Positions 1 to 8,147 of a DNA stretch of 19,004 bases are shown here, piece by piece. The notes beneath the pieces are model-generated. The model had not been told where the DNA came from. It saw only the letters and a list, made by a program, of their open reading frames with translations, and ran no database searches. This DNA comes from Planctomycetaceae bacterium (GTDB lineage: Bacteria; Planctomycetota; Planctomycetia; Planctomycetales; Planctomycetaceae). The first letter of the stretch is position 1, and every line of letters starts with the position of its first letter. The translations under genes were made by a program, and so were the position numbers. The DNA lies in NCBI GenBank assembly GCA_020426425.1, contig JAGQQB010000011.1, forward strand, positions 1 through 19,004. Reading direction: 5' to 3'.

Positions 1-297
1 AACAAGATCGCAGTGCAAATCGAACTGCAGATGGCGCCCGCCCCTGGAGTGCGTCTGGCGCAGGGCAGTCCTTTCCACAAATCACAGACGCCTCCACGAT
101 CAAACGCCTCTGCCGCAGGCAGCATAAAGGACAGCTGTCATCCAGTGGATGCACCGTCCGAATTTGCACGCACCGAATGCTCGCCAACGCTCCCAGAGGG
201 CGTTACACTGCTGCGCTTCGACCCTGCGCAGGCATTTTCAAGGAATGCTGTGGACTGCGCGGGGAAACGCATGCGCGGAGTTTGAGGTACAGCGGTT
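1..297. other. Leader / intergenic region before purA, no supported gene
   Basis: No convincing coding sequence is seen. Short open frames exist on both strands, including one of 90 codons from a GTG at 13 that stays open to the window edge, but their translations match no family I recognise. The region contains a perfect 10-base palindrome at 223-232 (CCTGCGCAGG), then an imperfect hairpin at 232-248 (GCATT/AATGC arms), and an 8-base palindrome at 268-275. These may only reflect GC-rich composition. No good -35/-10 pair was found. The purA promoter is presumably here or upstream of the window. Confidence 0.5.
284..288 (+). promoter_or_regulatory. Ribosome binding site of purA
   Basis: GAGGT lies 9 bases before the ATG at 298. 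It is one of the few recognisable Shine-Dalgarno sequences in the window and supports 298 as the purA start. Confidence 0.6.
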
Positions 298-1575
298 ATG
301 GCTGTTACGGCAGTGGTCGGTCTCCAGTGGGGCGACGAAGCAAAGGGGAAGATCGTCGATCTTCTCACTGATAAATACGAGGTTGTGGTCCGCTATCTGG
401 GCGGAAACAACGCGGGTCACACCGTGATGTTTGGTGGCAACACCTATAAACTCTCCCTGCTGCCAGCAGGGATTCTGCGGTCCAATGTGACCTCGGTGAT
501 CGCCAACGGGGTCGTGATCAACCCCGCCGCCCTACTCAAGGAGATTCAATCCGTCGTCGACCAGGGAGTCGAGATTGGCGAACTGCTGATCAGTGACCGG
601 GCCCATGTGATCTTCCCGTATCACCTCGCGGAAGAAGCCGTGCTGGAACAGCGGCGCGGTGATCAGGCGATCGGCACCACAATGCGCGGGATCGGGACCT
701 GCTACCGCGACAAGATCGGTCGCACGCACGCCATTCGCGTGGGGGACATGTATCGCCCCGACTACTTCCGCCAGCGATTGGAAGAGGTTGTCGAGCAGAA
801 GAACGTGATCATTCAGGCGCTCGACCCGTCAGCGGAAACGCTGTCCGCCGCCACAATCTACGACGACTATTGCCGCCTCGCCGAGCAAATTGCTCATCGC
901 GTGACCGATACGACCGCCTATCTGCACAAGGCGCTCAAGCAAGACAAGAACATGTTGTTCGAAGGAGCGCAAGGGAGTCTGCTCGACATTGACCATGGGA
1001 CGTTTCCGTTCGTGACGTCGTCCAACAGCTCCGGCTGCGGGATTCATGTCGGCAGTGGCGTGCCAGAGCGGGTGATCGACCAGATGATCGGCGTCGTCAA
1101 GGCATACACTACCCGAGTCGGGGGCGGCCCCTGTCCCACGGAGTTGCACGATCAGACCGGTCAGCATATTCGCGATGAAGGCCACGAGTATGGCACCGTG
1201 ACCGGGCGACCGCGTCGCTGCGGCTGGTTCGATGCCGTCGCCACCGGCTATGGCGCCCGAGTGAGCGGGGTCGACTGCATCGCCGTGATGCTGCTCGACG
1301 TGCTCAGCAAACTCGACGAAGTCAAGATCTGCGAGGCGTACGAGATCAACGGGGAACGGACAACCGACTTTCCCAGCCATATCCAGGATCTGGAATTAGC
1401 GAAACCGATCTACCGAACACTGCCCGGCTGGAAACAGGACATCACCGGCATCCGCAAACTGGAAGATTTCCCAAAGGAAGCTCGCGCATACATCGACACG
1501 GTAAGCGAACTGGTCGAGCGACCTGTGGAAATCGTCTCGATTGGCCCTGACCGTGAACAGACAGTGTTTTGTTAA
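298..1575 (+). CDS. purA: Adenylosuccinate synthetase
   Basis: This cytoplasmic enzyme makes adenylosuccinate from IMP and aspartate with GTP, the first committed step from IMP to AMP. The 425 residues match the usual family length. The N-terminal GTP-binding signature is GLQWGDEAKGK at residues 8-18, with catalytic Asp13 and His41 in NNAGHT. Further on are GTTMRGIGTCYRDK (the IMP-binding region), EGAQG, the RVGGGPCPTEL loop, GRPRRCGWFD and the C-terminal SIGPDREQT block. Ala replaces the commoner Gly in the QWGDE[G]KGK loop; the essential residues remain. The ATG at 298 gives a start directly before the family's opening strand and has a GAGGT ribosome site. The next gene, 111 bases downstream, is an aspartate kinase; aspartate is a PurA substrate, but this closeness alone does not show co-regulation. 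Confidence 0.97.
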   Translation: MAVTAVVGLQWGDEAKGKIVDLLTDKYEVVVRYLGGNNAGHTVMFGGNTYKLSLLPAGILRSNVTSVIANGVVINPAALLKEIQSVVDQGVEIGELLISDRAHVIFPYHLAEEAVLEQRRGDQAIGTTMRGIGTCYRDKIGRTHAIRVGDMYRPDYFRQRLEEVVEQKNVIIQALDPSAETLSAATIYDDYCRLAEQIAHRVTDTTAYLHKALKQDKNMLFEGAQGSLLDIDHGTFPFVTSSNSSGCGIHVGSGVPERVIDQMIGVVKAYTTRVGGGPCPTELHDQTGQHIRDEGHEYGTVTGRPRRCGWFDAVATGYGARVSGVDCIAVMLLDVLSKLDEVKICEAYEINGERTTDFPSHIQDLELAKPIYRTLPGWKQDITGIRKLEDFPKEARAYIDTVSELVERPVEIVSIGPDREQTVFC

Positions 1576-1667
1576 TGCGAATCAGCGCGCCCTCCACTGC
1601 TCGTTGCGATCTGCTCCGGATAACGTGGCCACACACGCTTTGAACCAACACCTCCTCCTGCCCTGTT

Positions 1668-1680
1668 TGACTTCGAGTCA
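1668..1680 (+). promoter_or_regulatory. Small hairpin directly before the aspartate kinase start
   Basis: TGACT-TCG-AGTCA forms a perfect 5-base-pair stem that ends 6 bases before the ATG at 1687, where a Shine-Dalgarno sequence would normally lie; none is present. It could affect initiation in the mRNA or be a DNA operator half-site pair. A stem this short can occur by chance. Confidence 0.3.
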
Positions 1681-1686
1681 CCTGCA

Positions 1687-3483
1687 ATGTCATTGATTGT
1701 CCAGAAGTTCGGTGGGACCAGCGTTGCCACAAGTGAGCGGATCCTCGCTGCCGCGCGTCGGGCGGTCGACGCCAAACGTGCGGGACACCAGGTGGTGATG
1801 GTTGTCTCCGCTCGGGGAAAGAAAACCGACGAACTGGTCGATCTCGCGGCCCAGATCACCGATGCCCCGCGCGCTCGCGAAATGGACATGCTGCTCTCGA
1901 CGGGCGAACAGGAATCGGTCGCGCTGGTGGCGATGGCGATTCACACGCTGGGAGAACAAGCGGTCAGCATGACTGGTGGTCAGATCGGCATCATCACCGA
2001 TTCCACCTTCTCGAAAGCCCGCATTCGCTCCATCTCGACCGAGACCATCCAGCGGCATCTCGATGCTGGCCGCATCGTGGTCGCCTGTGGCTTCCAGGGG
2101 GTTGATGATGAGCAGAACATCACCACCTTGGGTCGCGGCGGCAGCGACACCACCGCGACCGCACTAGCGGCTGCCCTCCGTGCGAAAGAGTGCGAAATCT
2201 ACACCGATGTCGAAGGGGTCTTCTCCACCGATCCTCGCGCGGTGCCCGAAGCCCGCAAGATTCAGCAGATCTCCTACGATGAAATGCTCGAACTCGCAAG
2301 CGTTGGTGCCGGGGTGATGCACTCGCGGTCGATCGAATTCGCCAAGAAGTTCAATGTCCCGCTGCGGGTGCGGCCTTCGTATGCCGATGGCGTCGGCACA
2401 CTGATTGCCGCTGCTGGCGATAGTGACTCCCGGGTCGTCACCGGCTTGGCACTCGTGAAGAACGAAGCCCGGGTGACGATGCTCGATCTCCCCGACCGTC
2501 CTGGTGTGATGAGCACGATCTTTACCCGGATGGCCGCCCACAAGATTCCTATCGACATGGTCGTGCAGAACGTCGCTTCGCAAGGGAAGGCAGAGGTGTC
2601 GTTCACAGTTCCGGCGTCGGATCTTGCTGAAACGCTGACTGCAGGTGAAGAGGCGATTCGCGAGTTGGGTGCCGGACAGATCCAGAGCGGCACCCATGTC
2701 GCCAAGGTCTCTGCCGTCGGCAACGGAATGCGAAGCCACTCCGGTGTCGCCGCCCAGATGTTCCAGACGATCGCCAACCAGGGTGCGAATATCGAAATGA
2801 TCACGACCAGCGAGATCAAAATCTCCGCGCTGGTTGACCGATCTGGCGCCGATGGATTGCTGCAGCATCTGCATCAGGACTTCCAACTGGAAGCCCCACG
2901 GCCTACCGCACCAGCAGTCGGTGTGAAGCAGACTGGCCCAGCGACCTGGGATGCCGCCGCCCACGATGCCCTGCTGCGGGAAGTGGTCGGTCGCCTGGGG
3001 AGCATGGAAGACATCGTCGTCAGCGAAGTGCTCCTCGATGACACGCAGTCCCGTGTCACGATTCACAACCTCCCCGACATCCCCGGCACGTGTGCCCAGC
3101 TGTTCACCGCAGTGGCCGAAGGAGATGTCATGGTCGACATGATTGTCCAGAACGTCAGTCATGCTGGGGCCGCAGAGATTTCGTTCACGGTTCCCAAGGC
3201 CGACCTCGATCGCTGCCTGCTGCTCGTCCGCGAAGTCCTCTCGGCCTGGGAGGGAGCGCAGCTCTCGTCCGAACGGGACATCGCCAAGTTGACGGTCGTT
3301 GGAATTGGACTGCGAACGCACACCGGCGTCGGCGAAAAAATGTTCCGTGCCCTGGCCGAAGCTGACATCAACATTCAGATGATCAATACCAGCGAAATCC
3401 GCATGAGCGCCGTCGTTCAGTTAGATCAGGGAGCCAACGGACTCACTGCGCTGGAACAGGCCTTTGGTCTCGGATCACATTGA
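1687..3483 (+). CDS. lysC: Aspartate kinase with four ACT domains
   Basis: Aspartate kinase phosphorylates L-aspartate with ATP to give aspartyl phosphate, the entry step to lysine, threonine, methionine and diaminopimelate. The kinase domain spans about residues 1-240, with KFGGTS at 7-12, STGE at 71-74, GRGGSDTTA at 149-157 and the YTDVEGVFSTDPR block at 172-184. Two tandem ACT pairs follow: one at about 260-400 and a second at about 450-595. The pairs are clearly related: GMRSHSGVAAQMF and MITTSEIKIS in the first correspond to GLRTHTGVGEKMF and MINTSEIRMS in the second. At 598 residues it is about 190 longer than the common two-ACT bacterial enzyme and resembles the four-ACT cyanobacterial type. 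ACT domains bind lysine or threonine for feedback inhibition. The start is the ATG directly before the conserved first strand; no ribosome site is visible. Confidence 0.96.
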   Translation: MSLIVQKFGGTSVATSERILAAARRAVDAKRAGHQVVMVVSARGKKTDELVDLAAQITDAPRAREMDMLLSTGEQESVALVAMAIHTLGEQAVSMTGGQIGIITDSTFSKARIRSISTETIQRHLDAGRIVVACGFQGVDDEQNITTLGRGGSDTTATALAAALRAKECEIYTDVEGVFSTDPRAVPEARKIQQISYDEMLELASVGAGVMHSRSIEFAKKFNVPLRVRPSYADGVGTLIAAAGDSDSRVVTGLALVKNEARVTMLDLPDRPGVMSTIFTRMAAHKIPIDMVVQNVASQGKAEVSFTVPASDLAETLTAGEEAIRELGAGQIQSGTHVAKVSAVGNGMRSHSGVAAQMFQTIANQGANIEMITTSEIKISALVDRSGADGLLQHLHQDFQLEAPRPTAPAVGVKQTGPATWDAAAHDALLREVVGRLGSMEDIVVSEVLLDDTQSRVTIHNLPDIPGTCAQLFTAVAEGDVMVDMIVQNVSHAGAAEISFTVPKADLDRCLLLVREVLSAWEGAQLSSERDIAKLTVVGIGLRTHTGVGEKMFRALAEADINIQMINTSEIRMSAVVQLDQGANGLTALEQAFGLGSH

Positions 3484-3635
3484 TGTGGCAGAGGGGACGG
3501 CGGGCTAAGGCGCGATGTCCCGATGGCGAATTCGCACGCCCGAGACCTCGTTTGCTCGCGCCTACTTGCCGCTTGACGGCCTCGTTACAATCCTTGTTCA
3601 CACAACAGATTTCACGCTTCAACCCAGTATATCCT
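3484..3635 (+). other. Intergenic region between lysC and serC
   Basis: The 152 bases contain a 10-base palindrome GCGAATTCGC at 3526-3535 and a TACAAT sequence at 3586-3591 that resembles a -10 box. No well-spaced -35 box accompanies it: TTGCCG at 3566-3571 is only 14 bases away. A promoter for serC is possible but weakly supported. The serC frame stays open back to a TTG overlapping the lysC stop, but that stretch does not look like SerC. Confidence 0.3.
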
Positions 3636-4715
3636 ATGTCGCAGCGCATTCACAATTTCTCGGCCGGTCCCGCGGTGTTGCCGGTGGAAGTCCTGGAGGA
3701 AGCGCGAGACAACCTGTTGTCGTTGGGAGACAGCGGGATTGGTATTCTCGAACACTCGCATCGCGGATCGGCGTTCCTGGCGGTCTACAATCAGACGGTC
3801 GCCGATTGTCGGAAACTGGCCAACATCCCAGATGACTACCACGTGCTGTTCCTGCAGGGGGGGGCGTCGTCGCAGTTCTTTATGGTGCCGCAGAACCTGC
3901 TGCAGCAGGATCAGACAGCAGATTACCTGGTAACCGGATCGTGGTCCGAAAAGGCGGTAAAGCAAGCCAAGCGATTTGGCCATCCTCACGTCGCCGCCAG
4001 CAGCAAAGACCGCAACTTCTGCTACATCCCTCAGACTGCCGAGTACTCGGACAAGCCGGCCTACGTTCACTTCACCTCGAACAACACCATTTTCGGTACG
4101 CAGTGGGCCAGCGAACCGAACAACCCCTCGGGCGTGCCGCTGATTTGCGATGCAAGCAGCGACATCTTTTGCCGCCCGATTGACGTGCGGAAGTACGGAT
4201 TGATCTACGCTGGCGCGCAGAAGAACCTCGGCCCCTCGGGCGTGACGCTGGTCATCATCCGAGATGATCTCGTCAAACAGGGCGCGCTCGACATCCCCGA
4301 GATGCTGCAGTACCGCACCCATGCGGAGAACGAATCAGCCTACAACACCCCGCCCACATTCGGCATCTACCTGATGGGGCTGGTATTCCAATGGATGCTC
4401 AAACAGGGTGGCCTTTCCGAAATACAGCGGCTGAATGAAGACAAGGCGCGACCGCTGTACGACTTCCTCGACCAAAGCACCCTATTCCGCCCCACCGCCG
4501 ATGACGGCAGCCGCTCACTGATGAACGTCACCTTCGTGACTGGCAACGAGACCATCGACAAGCGATTCATTGCCGAGGCGAAAGCCGCCGGGTTCGATGG
4601 CCTCAAAGGTCACCGCAGTGTCGGCGGCATGCGGGCAAGCATCTACAACGCGTTTCCAGCCGCCGGCGTCGAGGCGCTCGTCAGCTTCATGCGGGACTTC
4701 GAAGCAGCGCAGTGA
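3636..4715 (+). CDS. serC: Phosphoserine aminotransferase
   Basis: This cytoplasmic PLP enzyme transaminates 3-phosphohydroxypyruvate with glutamate to phosphoserine in serine synthesis, and serves pyridoxal phosphate synthesis in many bacteria. The chosen ATG gives 359 residues, the normal family length, and begins MSQRIHNFSAGPAVLP, the canonical SerC N-terminus. Other family blocks are EHSHRG near residue 40, LFLQGGASSQF at 71-81, HFTSNNTIFGTQ near 145-156, CDASSDIFCRPID and GAQKNLGPSG, in which Lys196 is the expected Schiff-base lysine; the C-terminus has the GGMRASIYNA block. The frame is open upstream to a TTG at 3480, but those 52 codons are unrelated to the family, so they are excluded. 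No ribosome site is evident. An eight-G run at 3857-3864 lies in the LFLQGG block. Confidence 0.97.
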   Translation: MSQRIHNFSAGPAVLPVEVLEEARDNLLSLGDSGIGILEHSHRGSAFLAVYNQTVADCRKLANIPDDYHVLFLQGGASSQFFMVPQNLLQQDQTADYLVTGSWSEKAVKQAKRFGHPHVAASSKDRNFCYIPQTAEYSDKPAYVHFTSNNTIFGTQWASEPNNPSGVPLICDASSDIFCRPIDVRKYGLIYAGAQKNLGPSGVTLVIIRDDLVKQGALDIPEMLQYRTHAENESAYNTPPTFGIYLMGLVFQWMLKQGGLSEIQRLNEDKARPLYDFLDQSTLFRPTADDGSRSLMNVTFVTGNETIDKRFIAEAKAAGFDGLKGHRSVGGMRASIYNAFPAAGVEALVSFMRDFEAAQ

Positions 4716-4896
4716 TCAGGGCGTCGCGTACGCCACGAGAGTGAGCCGTGTCGACCATACGTGCCCATCACGGTTGGTGTGTTGACGGCAGCGGCTCTGG
4801 TTTGCTCTCACCGAGCCACATCCCATAGTCTCTTGGTCTCGGTGCGGTCCCAGTCGTGTGCCGCCCGATGTCTCAGATCACACTCAGGCTGTGCCG
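4716..4896 (+). other. Intergenic region between serC and the sulfatase
   Basis: There is no gene in these 181 bases. A weak hairpin at 4720-4734 (GGCGT, five-base loop, ACGCC) starts 5 bases after the serC stop but has no T-run, so it is not a convincing intrinsic terminator. No promoter boxes stand out. The change from housekeeping genes to exported accessory proteins makes this a plausible transcription-unit boundary. Confidence 0.35.
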
Positions 4897-6321
4897 ATGA
4901 TGTCTCGCCGTACCGGAATTGCCATTGCCGCGTTTCTACTAGCCACGATCGCCGCAACGCATTGCGCCATGGCCAACTCGCCCAATGTGCTGATCATCAT
5001 GGCCGATGACTGCACATTCAACGACTTGCCGATGTACGGTGGACAGAATGCGTTCACGCCGAATCTGGTGCGATTCTCTTCCGAAGGGCTGACGTTCAAT
5101 CACGCGTATCTGACCTCGGCGATGTGTCAGCCCTGCCGGGCGGAGTTGTACAGCGGTCAATTCCCGTTGCGGAATGGCTGTGCGTGGAATCACTCGGCAA
5201 GCCGTAAGAGCACGATCAGTCTGCCGCAGCATCTCAGGCCGCTCGGTTACAGGGTGGGGATCGCTGGCAAGGTGCATGTGAAGCCAGAGCAAGTCTTCCC
5301 CTTCGACAACGTCCCCGGTTTCGATTCCAACTGCGTGCGGGATCCAACGCAAACTCACGACACCACGGGGATTCGCGACTACATGTCGAGTGACGCGTCA
5401 CAGCCATTCTGCCTTGTGGTCGCTCTGGTCGATCCGCACCTGCCCTGGGTAATGGGCGATCCGTCCCGCTATCCTCCAAAGCAGCTCAAGCTGCCGCCGA
5501 ACATCGCCGACACGCCGGTCACGCGGCAGGACTACTCCAAGTACCTCGCCGAAATCACCTACATGGATGGGCAGGTGGGGGACATCCTGCAGGTGCTAAC
5601 CGAAACCGGTCATGCCGAGGACACACTTGTGTTGTTCACCTCCGAACAGGGGGCACAGTTCCCGGGCTGCAAGTGGACGAACTGGGATACCGGATTGCAT
5701 ACGGCATTGATCGCCCGCTGGCCCGGCAAGGTCGCCTCCGGAGAGCGGACTGACGCCATCGTGCAGTACGCCGATGTGGTCCCCACGCTGATTGAACTCG
5801 CTGGTGGTGACCCAACCACGCATCCCTTCGATGGCCGCAGTTTTGCGGACGTGTTACGTGGCGCGGCAACTGCACATCGGGACTATGCATTCGGCATGCA
5901 CAACAATGTCCCGGAAGGCCCGCCCTACCCCATTCGCGCGATCACCAACGGCCAGTGGCGGTACATTGAGAACCTGACTCCCGGCGAGTTGTACATCGAA
6001 CGGCACGTGATGGGTGGCGGGCGGCTGAACAATCCTTACTGGTTCACCTGGATGGGCACCAGTGCCGACAATCCGCATACGTACATGCTGGTCAAGCGCT
6101 ATCTGTCGCGTCCCGCCGAACAGCTGTATCACACGGCGAACGATCCGTACGAGTTGAACAACCTGGCCGACGATCCCGCCGCCCAGGAGATCAAAGCCAG
6201 ACTGCGCGACGAACTGCATCAATGGCGGGCAGCACAAGGCGACCCCGGTCCACCTGAGGACACATGGGAGACACTGAAAGCAGCCCGCCAGGGGGAGCAT
6301 CTCTACTTCCCGGCGGAATAG
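4897..6321 (+). CDS. Exported sulfatase of the formylglycine type
   Basis: Predicted arylsulfatase-superfamily hydrolase, cleaving sulfate esters or N-sulfates, probably in the periplasm. The ATG at 4897 gives 474 residues starting with a signal peptide (MMSRRTG, a hydrophobic stretch IAIAAFLLATIAA, likely cleavage after CAMA near residue 26). An ATG 39 bases upstream would put extra polar residues before the signal and is less likely. The first strand NVLIIMADD holds metal-binding Asp37-Asp38. The activating motif is C-Q-P-C-R-A-E-L-Y-S-G with Cys77 as the expected formylglycine; it meets the CxPxR core but has Cys where Ser or Ala is usual. GKVHVKP, DPHLPW and RWPGKV are also typical. The usual metal-binding D-[HN]-G is TSEQG (Glu250-Gln251), followed by KW, as I recall from heparan N-sulfatase-like members. 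Substrate unknown. The maturase is not in the window. PSD1 and DUF1501 genes follow. Confidence 0.9.
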   Translation: MMSRRTGIAIAAFLLATIAATHCAMANSPNVLIIMADDCTFNDLPMYGGQNAFTPNLVRFSSEGLTFNHAYLTSAMCQPCRAELYSGQFPLRNGCAWNHSASRKSTISLPQHLRPLGYRVGIAGKVHVKPEQVFPFDNVPGFDSNCVRDPTQTHDTTGIRDYMSSDASQPFCLVVALVDPHLPWVMGDPSRYPPKQLKLPPNIADTPVTRQDYSKYLAEITYMDGQVGDILQVLTETGHAEDTLVLFTSEQGAQFPGCKWTNWDTGLHTALIARWPGKVASGERTDAIVQYADVVPTLIELAGGDPTTHPFDGRSFADVLRGAATAHRDYAFGMHNNVPEGPPYPIRAITNGQWRYIENLTPGELYIERHVMGGGRLNNPYWFTWMGTSADNPHTYMLVKRYLSRPAEQLYHTANDPYELNNLADDPAAQEIKARLRDELHQWRAAQGDPGPPEDTWETLKAARQGEHLYFPAE

Positions 6322-6413
6322 CTGGTCCGCGAGGTTTGCAGCCCAACCTGCTGCCGGGCATAATTGAAGGCTGATCTGTACGGTCCACTGCCCGAACTTG
6401 GGAGTTACTGGTT
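6322..6413 (+). other. Short intergenic region with ribosome site for the PSD1 gene
   Basis: GGAG at 6401-6404 lies 9 bases before the GTG at 6414 and supports that start. No terminator or clear promoter is seen in these 92 bases, so read-through from the sulfatase is possible. Confidence 0.4.
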
Positions 6414-8039
6414 GTGATTTGCTCCGCCTCCGCTTGTCTTCCGAACTGGCGATCATTGACGTTGCTGTTCTGCCTCGGCCTGATGCTCGTGACCGAGAAC
6501 TTGTCGGCAGCCCCACCACGACGCCCGCAGCAACCTCAACAACAACTTCCTGATCTGAAATCTCCGGCGGACAAGTTGCGGTTCCTGGAAATGATCCGCA
6601 TGAGTTTCCCGGCCACTCGTGCTGGTCGGTCAGTGACGTTTACGTCGGAAGACCTGGACCGGGATCTGGAGCGTTACGTCGCCCGGGGAACGAGCACTCC
6701 GTTCGCCGATCTGATTGATGACGAAACCTTCATTCGCCGCGCGACACTAGACGCGACCGGGCTGGTTCCCAGCGCCAATCAGGTGAAGAAGTTTGTCGCC
6801 GATCCGAATCCCAAGAAACGAGCCGCACTCGTTGACCAGCTGGTCGAATCCGATGCATTCGCCCGCAAATGGGCACGTTACTGGCGCGAGGTGGTCTTCT
6901 ACGAATCGACTGCCAATCGCAACATGGTCAACCCGCAGGCATTTGAAGACTATCTGTACAAGGAGTTCAAACAGGGAACATCGTGGGACCGCATTGTGGG
7001 CGAACTGATGTCGGCGACCCCACAACGGCAGCGGGACAAGAAGCCGCAGGATAACGGTTGGCAACAGGACAACGGCCCGAACAACTTCATCCTCGCGTGT
7101 GAAAACAAGCCGGAACTGATCGCGTCGAACACGGCCCGAATCTTCATGGGGATCAGCATCGGTTGTGCAGAGTGTCACGACCATCCATTCGACAACTGGA
7201 AACGAGAGCAGTTCCACGAACTGGCCGCCTTCTTCTCCAGCGGGAAGTACTACATGACCGATCAGTACGATCCGTCAAAGAAGGAAGAGATGAAGCCCAA
7301 GTTCATTCTCGGGGAAATGCCGCCCCCGAATCTCAAGCCCGATCAGCGCCGCGTCGCCGGGGCGGCATACTTGATTTACAACCCCGACAACTACTGGTTC
7401 GCCCGCGCGTATGTGAACCGCATGTGGAGCGAACTAGTGGGCGATGGCTTCTACTCCGTAGACAGCCTCGGCCCAGACAAGGATGTGGTCCACGTGCTTA
7501 CAGTGAACCGCATTGCAGCCACGTTCCGTTACGCCGGGTTCGATGTTCGCTGGCTGTTCCGCGTGCTGATGAATAGCCGGACTTACCAGCGCGGCATCGC
7601 GACGCTGGAGCAACCCGAAGACCTGTTCACCGCCGTCCGACCGACCCGGTTGCGTCCCTACGAAGTCGCGGACAACGTGGAACGGCTGACTGGTGATCTG
7701 GGGGGAGTCCGTGGCTCGATAGAATCAACCTTCGACGCCAATCCCTCAGTCCCGCAGGCCGACCTGGAAGGCTCGATCCAGCAGGCGTTGCTCATGATGA
7801 ACAACGGCTCGATCCATTCCAAGCTCAAGAACAGTTCCCTCCGCAAAGATCTGGACAAACTCAAGCGGAACGATGAGCTGATCACGGAAGCGTTCCTGGG
7901 CATTCTAGCCCGCCGACCGACTCCTCCTGAAATCACACGGTACGAGTATTTCATCAACGGTGCGTCCGACCGCTCTGAGGCAATCGAGGACCTGATGTGG
8001 GTGCTCGTCAACTCGGCGGAATTTGTGACGAAGCGGTAA
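6414..8039 (+). CDS. Short DUF1549/DUF1553 (PSD1-type) exported protein with a CXXCH motif
   Basis: This is a planctomycete-type DUF1549/DUF1553 protein; its biochemical role is not established. The GTG start gives 541 residues with a signal peptide (WRSLTLLFCLGLMLV, likely cleaved after LSA near residue 32), then a Pro/Gln-rich linker. The DUF1549 part, about residues 80-280, includes IRRATLDATGLVPS near 108-120, FARKWARYW near 149-157 and GCAECHDHPFD at 250-260, a CXXCH that could bind one c-type heme. The DUF1553 part, about 320-540, includes NPDNYWFARAYVNRMW, the RWLFRVLMNSRTYQR block at 379-393 and RPTRLRPYEVADNV. The middle beta-rich insert seen in the larger minus-strand homologue is absent, and there is no separate N-terminal cytochrome domain. 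A DUF1501 gene follows after 108 bases, the usual partner order. Confidence 0.9.
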   Translation: MICSASACLPNWRSLTLLFCLGLMLVTENLSAAPPRRPQQPQQQLPDLKSPADKLRFLEMIRMSFPATRAGRSVTFTSEDLDRDLERYVARGTSTPFADLIDDETFIRRATLDATGLVPSANQVKKFVADPNPKKRAALVDQLVESDAFARKWARYWREVVFYESTANRNMVNPQAFEDYLYKEFKQGTSWDRIVGELMSATPQRQRDKKPQDNGWQQDNGPNNFILACENKPELIASNTARIFMGISIGCAECHDHPFDNWKREQFHELAAFFSSGKYYMTDQYDPSKKEEMKPKFILGEMPPPNLKPDQRRVAGAAYLIYNPDNYWFARAYVNRMWSELVGDGFYSVDSLGPDKDVVHVLTVNRIAATFRYAGFDVRWLFRVLMNSRTYQRGIATLEQPEDLFTAVRPTRLRPYEVADNVERLTGDLGGVRGSIESTFDANPSVPQADLEGSIQQALLMMNNGSIHSKLKNSSLRKDLDKLKRNDELITEAFLGILARRPTPPEITRYEYFINGASDRSEAIEDLMWVLVNSAEFVTKR

Positions 8040-8089
8040 GAACCGACAGTTCCTCGAATCGCCCCCTGTTGCATCCCATTCACGACGAA

Positions 8090-8107
8090 AGCGGTCCGCT
8101 CACCGCT
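8090..8107 (+). promoter_or_regulatory. Hairpin between the PSD1 and DUF1501 genes
   Basis: AGCGGT, a six-base loop and ACCGCT form a perfect 6-base-pair stem in the 108-base gap, 40 bases before the DUF1501 start. There is no T-run, so it is not a standard terminator. It could be an RNA processing or stability element, or chance. Confidence 0.3.
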
Positions 8108-8137
8108 ACCGACCGCCCCAACATTCACAGCCCCTGC

Positions 8138-8141
8138 AAGG
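8138..8141 (+). promoter_or_regulatory. Ribosome binding site of the first DUF1501 gene
   Basis: AAGG is 6 bases before the ATG at 8148 and supports that start. Confidence 0.45.
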
Positions 8142-8147
8142 TCTCTT

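Noticed and set aside
13..285. A 90-codon frame before purA
   Set aside because: No recognisable family, unlike the neighbouring genes in composition of residues, and competing open frames exist on both strands in the same GC-rich region.
829..1380. A 183-codon minus-strand frame inside purA
   Set aside because: It lies wholly within a highly conserved gene; long antisense frames are expected in GC-rich coding sequence.
2164..3321. A 385-codon minus-strand frame inside the aspartate kinase
   Set aside because: Shadow of the kinase; its translation has no recognisable motif, and the plus-strand frame carries every family block.
3566..3591. Promoter for serC from TTGCCG and TACAAT
   Set aside because: Spacing is only 14 bases and the -35 box is poor; kept only as a remark in the intergenic entry.
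3480..3635. N-terminal extension of SerC from a TTG overlapping the lysC stop
   Set aside because: The frame is open, but the 52 extra residues do not resemble SerC, and the family N-terminus begins exactly at the ATG at 3636.
4720..4734. Hairpin after serC as an intrinsic terminator
   Set aside because: The stem has only five pairs and no T-run follows.
5854..6519. A 221-codon minus-strand frame over the sulfatase end and the next gene start
   Set aside because: It runs antisense across two supported genes and shows no family signature.
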